Assembly: GCA_964219355.1 (NCBI GenBank)
Contig: CAXPOZ010000001.1
Location: 1,116,001 to 1,180,000, forward strand
Reading direction: 5' to 3'
Length of the DNA stretch: 64,000 bases
Source: Parvularcula sp964219355
GTDB taxonomy: Bacteria; Pseudomonadota; Alphaproteobacteria; Caulobacterales; Parvularculaceae
The first letter of the stretch is position 1. Every line of letters starts with the position of its first letter. Positions 59,561 through 64,000 of the stretch are shown piece by piece. Made by a program: the position numbers and the translations under genes. The notes beneath the pieces are model-generated. The model ran no database searches. It had not been told where the DNA came from and saw only the letters and a list, made by a program, of their open reading frames with translations.

Positions 59561-62377
59561 TTAGTGAGCTTCCTGCCAGTTCTTGCCGATCCCGGCTTCG
59601 ACGATCAGCGGCACAGAGATCTCAAGCGCGGGCAGCGTTGCTTTCTCCATCACGTCTTTTAGGAGCGCGGCGGTTTCATCGGCTTCTGCCTTGGGGCATT
59701 CGATCAACAGCTCGTCATGCACCTGAAGCAGCATTCGGCCCGAGAGCCCTGCCTCTTTCAGTGCAGGCGGTACGCGGATCATGGCGCGTTTGACGACATC
59801 GGCGGCAGAACCCTGAATCGGCGCGTTGATCGCCTGTCGCTCGGCAAAGCTGCGTACCGGATGCTGCTTGGAATTGATGTTGGGTGCATGAGCTCTTCGC
59901 CCGAACAGGGTCTCGACATATCCATCCGCCTTGGCGGCCGCGATCATGTCATCCATATACTGACGGATGCCGGGGAATTTCTCGAAATAATCCTTGATAT
60001 ACTGGCCCGCCTCACCTCGCGGAATGGCAAGCTGGCGGGCAAGGCCGAAGGCGGAGATCCCGTAGATGATCCCGAAATTGATTGCCTTGGCCGAACGACG
60101 GACGGATGGGTCCATCCCCTCAATCGGCACACCGAAGACTTCTGACGCTGTCATCGCGTGAATATCGAGTCCTTCGCGGAAGGCATTCTGCAGGGCATCG
60201 ATCCCGGCAATATGGGCGAGCAGGCGCAGCTCGATCTGGCTGTAATCGGCGGAGATCAGGACATTGCTTTTTTCTGCGATGAAGGCTTCCCTGATCTTGC
60301 GGCCATCTTCTGTCCGTATCGGGATGTTCTGAAGGTTCGGATCGTTTGAGGAGAGGCGTCCAGTTGTCGTTGCCGCGAGGGAATAGGAGGTATGAACCCG
60401 CCCCGTCTCGGGGTGGATCGTCTCCTGCAGGGCATCGGTATAGGTGCCCTTGAGTTTGGAAAGCTGACGCCAGGCGAGAAGCTCGGTCGCAATCTCAATC
60501 CCTTCCGCTGCCAGATCATCCAGTGTATCCGCGGCGGTCGACCAGGCTCCCGTCTTGGTTTTCTTGCCGCCAGGCAGGCCGAGCTTGCCAAACAGGATCT
60601 CGGAAATCTGCTTCGGACTGCCGAGGTTAAAGCTTTCCCCGGCCAGCTTGTGGGCTTCGGCCTCGTGGGCGGCCATGCGCTGCGCGAACTCGCCGGAGAG
60701 GCGGGAGAGGTGCTGTTTGTCAACGCGGATGCCGGCCTCTTCCATGTCGCGGACGACATGCACGAGCGGGCGGTCCATGGTTTCATAAACCGTCATCATG
60801 CCATCATCCGCCACCTGACGTTTAAGGACATGGAACAGCCGGAGCGTCACATCGGCGTCTTCGGCGGCGTACTTTGCCGCTTCGGGGATCGCGATCTGGT
60901 CGAAAGTCTTGGCGTTCTTGCCGGTCCCGGCAATCTCCTTGAAGGAAATGCAGGTGTGCGCGAGATGGCGCTCGGCCAGCTCATCCATGCCGTGATTGCC
61001 GATCCCACTTTCAACCGCATAGGACAGCAGCATCGTATCGTCATAGGGCTGAATATCGATGCCGTGGCGCGACAGGATCAGGGCATCATATTTGAGGTTC
61101 TGCCCGACTTTCAGAACGGAAGTGTCCTCCAGCACGGGCTTGATGATCTCGAGCGCAAGCTTTTGATCAATCTGCTTGGCAGCATTCTCGTCGCCATCAA
61201 AATCAAGCCCGTCCGAGCTGCCATGGAGCAGCGGTACATAAACCCCATGCCCGGGGCGCAAGGAGAAGCAAAGACCGACCAGTCTTGCGCGCATGGCGTT
61301 CAGGCTGTCGGTTTCGGTATCAACCGCGAGCGTGCCGACCTCGATGGCCTCATCCATCAGAGCACGGAGGTCATCGGGATCATAGATGACCTCATATTTG
61401 TCGCGGTCAAAGCCGACAGAAGAGGCGGACGGCGCGGCGGCTTTCTTCGCCTCTGGCGCGGCAATGCCGCCTGCCTCGCGGATACGGCGGGTCAGGGTCG
61501 AGAATTCCATCTCCTCAAGGAAGGAGATCAGGGTCTCGTGATCGAAATCCTTGACGATAAAGTCGGCGGGATGGTCCGGCACCGGTACATTGCGATCAAG
61601 CGTTACAAGCTGGCGAGATATGAGCGCTTCTTCTTTATGCGTCTCGAGCATCTCGCGGCGTTTCTTCTGCTTGATCTCTTCGGTACGGGCGAGGACATAA
61701 TCGAGCGAGCCATATTCTTCGAGAAGTTGCGCTGCCGTTTTCGGGCCGATACCGGGCACGCCGGGCACGTTGTCGGTCGAATCCCCCATCAGTGCCTGAA
61801 GGTCGATCATCAGCTCCGGGCCAACCCCGAATTTCTCGATCACGGCCGCGGTGTCCATGATCTTGTTCTTCATCGGATCGAACATGACCGTGCGGTCGGT
61901 GACGAGCTGGGTCAGATCCTTGTCGGAGGAGACAATGACGGTCTCGGCGCCGGCTTCTTCGGCGAGGCGTGCGTGTGTCGCGATGATGTCGTCCGCTTCG
62001 AACCCTTCCTGCTCAAGACAGGGCAGGCCAAAGGCACGGGTCGCATCCCGGATCAGGGGGAATTGCGGGACAAGGTCCTCGGGCGCGGGTGGCCGGTTCG
62101 CCTTGTACTCCTTATAAAGAGTGTTCCGGAAGGATTTGCCGGAATAGTCAAAGACGACCGCAAAATGGGTCGGTGTGCCGATATGCTCCTGGGCGGCATC
62201 CTGCACATCGGTCAAAAGCTTCCACAGCATGTTGCAGAAACCCGACACGGCCCCGATCGGCAGGCCGTCCGACTTGCGCGTTAATGGCGGCAATGCGTGA
62301 TAGGCGCGGAAGATATAGGCGGAGCCATCGATGAGATAGAGACGGCTGTTGCCGTCGAGGGGCTTCGGTTTTGACAT
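59561..62377 (-). CDS. polA: DNA polymerase I
   Basis: A 938-residue repair and gap-filling polymerase with all three domains. The 5'-3' exonuclease (about 1-300) starts YLIDGSAYIFRAYHALPPLTR and has the helix-hairpin-helix GDSTDNVPGVPGIGPKTAAQLL. The 3'-5' exonuclease (about 340-530) has intact acids in VDTETDSLN, GQNLKYDALI and YAAEDADVTLRLF, so proofreading is expected. The polymerase has SADYSQIELRLLAHIAG, RRSAKAINFGIIYGISAFGLA and LLQVHDELLIECP. The gene is monocistronic. Confidence 0.98.
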   Translation of the reverse strand: MSKPKPLDGNSRLYLIDGSAYIFRAYHALPPLTRKSDGLPIGAVSGFCNMLWKLLTDVQDAAQEHIGTPTHFAVVFDYSGKSFRNTLYKEYKANRPPAPEDLVPQFPLIRDATRAFGLPCLEQEGFEADDIIATHARLAEEAGAETVIVSSDKDLTQLVTDRTVMFDPMKNKIMDTAAVIEKFGVGPELMIDLQALMGDSTDNVPGVPGIGPKTAAQLLEEYGSLDYVLARTEEIKQKKRREMLETHKEEALISRQLVTLDRNVPVPDHPADFIVKDFDHETLISFLEEMEFSTLTRRIREAGGIAAPEAKKAAAPSASSVGFDRDKYEVIYDPDDLRALMDEAIEVGTLAVDTETDSLNAMRARLVGLCFSLRPGHGVYVPLLHGSSDGLDFDGDENAAKQIDQKLALEIIKPVLEDTSVLKVGQNLKYDALILSRHGIDIQPYDDTMLLSYAVESGIGNHGMDELAERHLAHTCISFKEIAGTGKNAKTFDQIAIPEAAKYAAEDADVTLRLFHVLKRQVADDGMMTVYETMDRPLVHVVRDMEEAGIRVDKQHLSRLSGEFAQRMAAHEAEAHKLAGESFNLGSPKQISEILFGKLGLPGGKKTKTGAWSTAADTLDDLAAEGIEIATELLAWRQLSKLKGTYTDALQETIHPETGRVHTSYSLAATTTGRLSSNDPNLQNIPIRTEDGRKIREAFIAEKSNVLISADYSQIELRLLAHIAGIDALQNAFREGLDIHAMTASEVFGVPIEGMDPSVRRSAKAINFGIIYGISAFGLARQLAIPRGEAGQYIKDYFEKFPGIRQYMDDMIAAAKADGYVETLFGRRAHAPNINSKQHPVRSFAERQAINAPIQGSAADVVKRAMIRVPPALKEAGLSGRMLLQVHDELLIECPKAEADETAALLKDVMEKATLPALEISVPLIVEAGIGKNWQEAH

Positions 62378-62440
62378 CCCACTCCGATAGCCTTGCGCGC
62401 GAATGTTGCCTAGTCTGGCATGTGGATTTTGGAGAATGTG

Positions 62441-62662
62441 ATGCTTGTCTGGATCCTTGTCCTGCTGGGCGTGATCGCGGTGTGGCGTGTCCTGCGCCGC
62501 GCGCTGAAGCCGAGCGGCTCGGCCTATATGCGCCGCAAGCAGGTGCGACAGGCAAAGCTGGCCATGTTCGAGGCGATCAAGGCTACGCCCCCAAACAAGA
62601 CAAAGGATACGACGCCGGATCAGTCCAATGAAACTGACCCGCCGAGCAAAGGTGAAGAATAG
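62441..62662 (+). CDS. Small single-span membrane protein
   Basis: A 73-residue protein starting at MLVWILVLLGVIAVWRVLRR with GGAG six bases before the ATG; an ATG seven codons earlier lacks a binding site. One membrane segment is followed by a basic helix and a polar tail (PPNKTKDTTPDQSNETDPPSKGEE). It is divergent from polA. No family is recognised. Confidence 0.55.
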   Translation: MLVWILVLLGVIAVWRVLRRALKPSGSAYMRRKQVRQAKLAMFEAIKATPPNKTKDTTPDQSNETDPPSKGEE

Positions 62663-62672
62663 GGGCTCTTAC

Positions 62673-63980
62673 TTAAGCCGCGCCGGCATCCCGAAGGGGA
62701 AATTTCCCGGCGAGGAATTTGCGTTCTTTTGCCGGATCATACCGTTCCCGGATGAATTCTGCGATCTTCGGCTGGATGATTGTGCGCCAGCGTGAGCCGT
62801 TGAAGACCCCGTAATGCCCGGCACCTTCCTGCACATAGTCGATCTTGTTTTTGGGCTTCAGGCCCGTACAGAGATCATGGGCGGCTTGCGTCTGACCGAT
62901 GCCGGAGATGTCATCCAGCTCACCTTCAACGGTCAGCAGCGCCGTCTTGGTGATGAGGGATGGATCAACTGTCTCACCGCGATGGCAGAGAAGGCCGCGC
63001 GGCAGGCTGTATTCCTGGAAGACTTCGCGGATCGTCTGCAGATAGAACTCTGAGGTCATGTCGCATACGGAGAGATATTCATCATAAAAGCGCTCATGCT
63101 TTTCTGCTGAATCATCATCGCCGCGGATCAGGTTCTCGAAGTAATCCCAGGTCGCCTCGATATGACGCTCCGCATTCATCGAGATGAAGCTGTAGAGCTG
63201 CAAGAACCCCGGATAGACGCGGCGGCCGATCCCCGCATAGGGGGCGGGCACGGTCTGGATCATGTTCTGCTCGAACCATTCAAAGGCGCGCTGTTCAGCG
63301 AGCAGGTTCGTCACGGTCGGACTGCGCCGCGCATCGATCGGGCTGCCCATAAACGTCATGGTCGACGGTGTGGCGGGATCATTTTCCCGCGACATCACTG
63401 CAATTGCGGAGAGAAGGAGCGGCCCCGGCTGGCAGACGGCCATGGTGTGGGTATCGGGCCCAATCTCGCGCATGAATTCGATCAGATAATCGATGTAATC
63501 GTGCATATCGAAGCGACCGAACCAGAGCGGCACTTCGCGGGCGTCTGCCCAGTCGGTGATGAAGACCTCATGATCGGGCAGCATGGCCTGAACCGTACCG
63601 CGCAGCAGGGTCGCATAATGCCCTGACATCGGCGCGACGATCAGAACGCGCGGATCGGGTTCGGTTTTGCCGGCGGCGCGCAAGGCATCCGGATCGCGAG
63701 CAAAACGAATGAGAGAACCAAAGGGCTTTTCTATCACGGTCTCGACAGAGACGGGGACTTCGGTCTCGCCGATCTGTGTGGTGGGGAGGCCCCAGTCCGG
63801 CTTGGTGTAACGGCGCGTCAGGGATTCATAGACTTTGAGCGCAGCAATCGGAGGCCGCGTGAAAATCGTGAGGTGACCTTCATCGATCCCCAGCGCTTCG
63901 TACATTTTCAGTGTCGAGCGGGCCGCCGCATTAAAAGGCGAGAGAGCCTGACGGCTGATCTCAATTGCGGAATAGAGCAT
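62673..63980 (-). CDS. phaZ: Intracellular polyhydroxyalkanoate depolymerase
   Basis: A 435-residue enzyme that mobilises stored poly(3-hydroxybutyrate). MLYSAIEISRQALSPFNAAARSTLKMYE is the usual start of PhaZ1-type intracellular depolymerases. The nucleophile is a cysteine in MAVCQPGPLLLSA (Cys183, the same number as in the Ralstonia enzyme), with VEGELDDISGIGQTQAAHDL and GAGHYGVFNGSRWR holding the acid and histidine. No phaC or phasin gene adjoins it here. The presence of the gene implies that the organism stores carbon as PHA. Confidence 0.94.
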   Translation of the reverse strand: MLYSAIEISRQALSPFNAAARSTLKMYEALGIDEGHLTIFTRPPIAALKVYESLTRRYTKPDWGLPTTQIGETEVPVSVETVIEKPFGSLIRFARDPDALRAAGKTEPDPRVLIVAPMSGHYATLLRGTVQAMLPDHEVFITDWADAREVPLWFGRFDMHDYIDYLIEFMREIGPDTHTMAVCQPGPLLLSAIAVMSRENDPATPSTMTFMGSPIDARRSPTVTNLLAEQRAFEWFEQNMIQTVPAPYAGIGRRVYPGFLQLYSFISMNAERHIEATWDYFENLIRGDDDSAEKHERFYDEYLSVCDMTSEFYLQTIREVFQEYSLPRGLLCHRGETVDPSLITKTALLTVEGELDDISGIGQTQAAHDLCTGLKPKNKIDYVQEGAGHYGVFNGSRWRTIIQPKIAEFIRERYDPAKERKFLAGKFPLRDAGAA

Positions 63981-64000
63981 GAGCGCCTCCTATGACGCAG
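63981..64000. other. Upstream edge of phaZ
   Basis: The last 20 bases contain AGGAGG on the minus strand, which serves as the phaZ ribosome binding site. Nothing else is readable before the window ends. Confidence 0.6.

Noticed and set aside
60392..62284. 630-codon open frame antisense to polA
   Set aside because: It lies wholly within polA, has no family motif, and reflects the high-GC third-position effect on the opposite strand.

Overview
This window is about 64 kb of chromosome from a GC-rich alphaproteobacterium. No tRNA, rRNA, CRISPR array, transposase or integrase was found. The content is mostly housekeeping genes in a dense, operon-rich layout with many 4-base start/stop overlaps. 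Several features point to the Caulobacterales / Maricaulales / Parvularculales part of the class: the order parB-parA-rsmG-mnmG-mnmE, the hemE-hemJ-rho block next to a DUF299 (ppsR)-maf-aroE-coaE-dnaQ block, a CC0125-type lipoprotein, a DUF1674 protein, and a TTAA-N7-TTAA box of the CtrA type in the hemE/ppsR gap. I cannot name the genus.

Layout. 1-8.7 kb: an ArnT-like glycosyltransferase, an SdpR-type repressor with a small membrane protein, tyrA, a sulfotransferase, several small proteins of unknown function, an ABC ATPase without a permease, and a TraB/GumN protein. 8.7-12.3 kb (minus): ubiE-ubiB-coaBC. 12.4-20.9 kb (plus): one long run, ihfB-lapA-trpF-trpB-trpA-accD-folC-dut-moeB-unknown-GFA, followed by a possible 24-residue peptide gene with a very strong ribosome binding site and a terminator. 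21.1-23.4 kb (minus): a glycosyltransferase, secB, fxsA. 23.5-27.4 kb (plus): Tim44-like protein, mltA, Smr protein, and a divergent PiT-like membrane protein. 27.6-32.2 kb: rpmI-rplT, then pheS-thioesterase-pheT. 32.1-40.6 kb (minus): rimM-rpsP-lipoprotein-ffh, a methyltransferase, an asparaginase-like protein with a dicarboxylate/amino-acid symporter, a prolyl oligopeptidase and a lipoprotein. 40.7-42.7 kb (plus): hemH and a histone-deacetylase-like hydrolase, followed by an inverted doublet repeat.

42.8-53.9 kb is almost entirely minus strand and 54.2-59.0 kb almost entirely plus strand. The switch falls in the 326-bp hemE/ppsR gap (53917-54242). That gap holds DnaA-box-like sites, three GANTC methylation sites and an exact CtrA-type box. 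By analogy with Caulobacter crescentus, where Cori lies beside hemE, I infer that this is the chromosomal replication origin. The parAB partition genes and three parS-type sites (two exact, one with one mismatch) lie 6-8 kb away, as expected for origin-proximal segregation. polA and an intracellular polyhydroxyalkanoate depolymerase close the window.

The most interesting items are the putative CtrA/DnaA origin, the peptide gene with a 13-base perfect anti-16S match, the pheS 5' segment of foreign-looking composition, and the single-domain asparaginase with an Asp-to-Ser change in its HGTDT motif. Where I moved a start inside a longer reading frame, the reason is given. GC counts quoted were made by hand.
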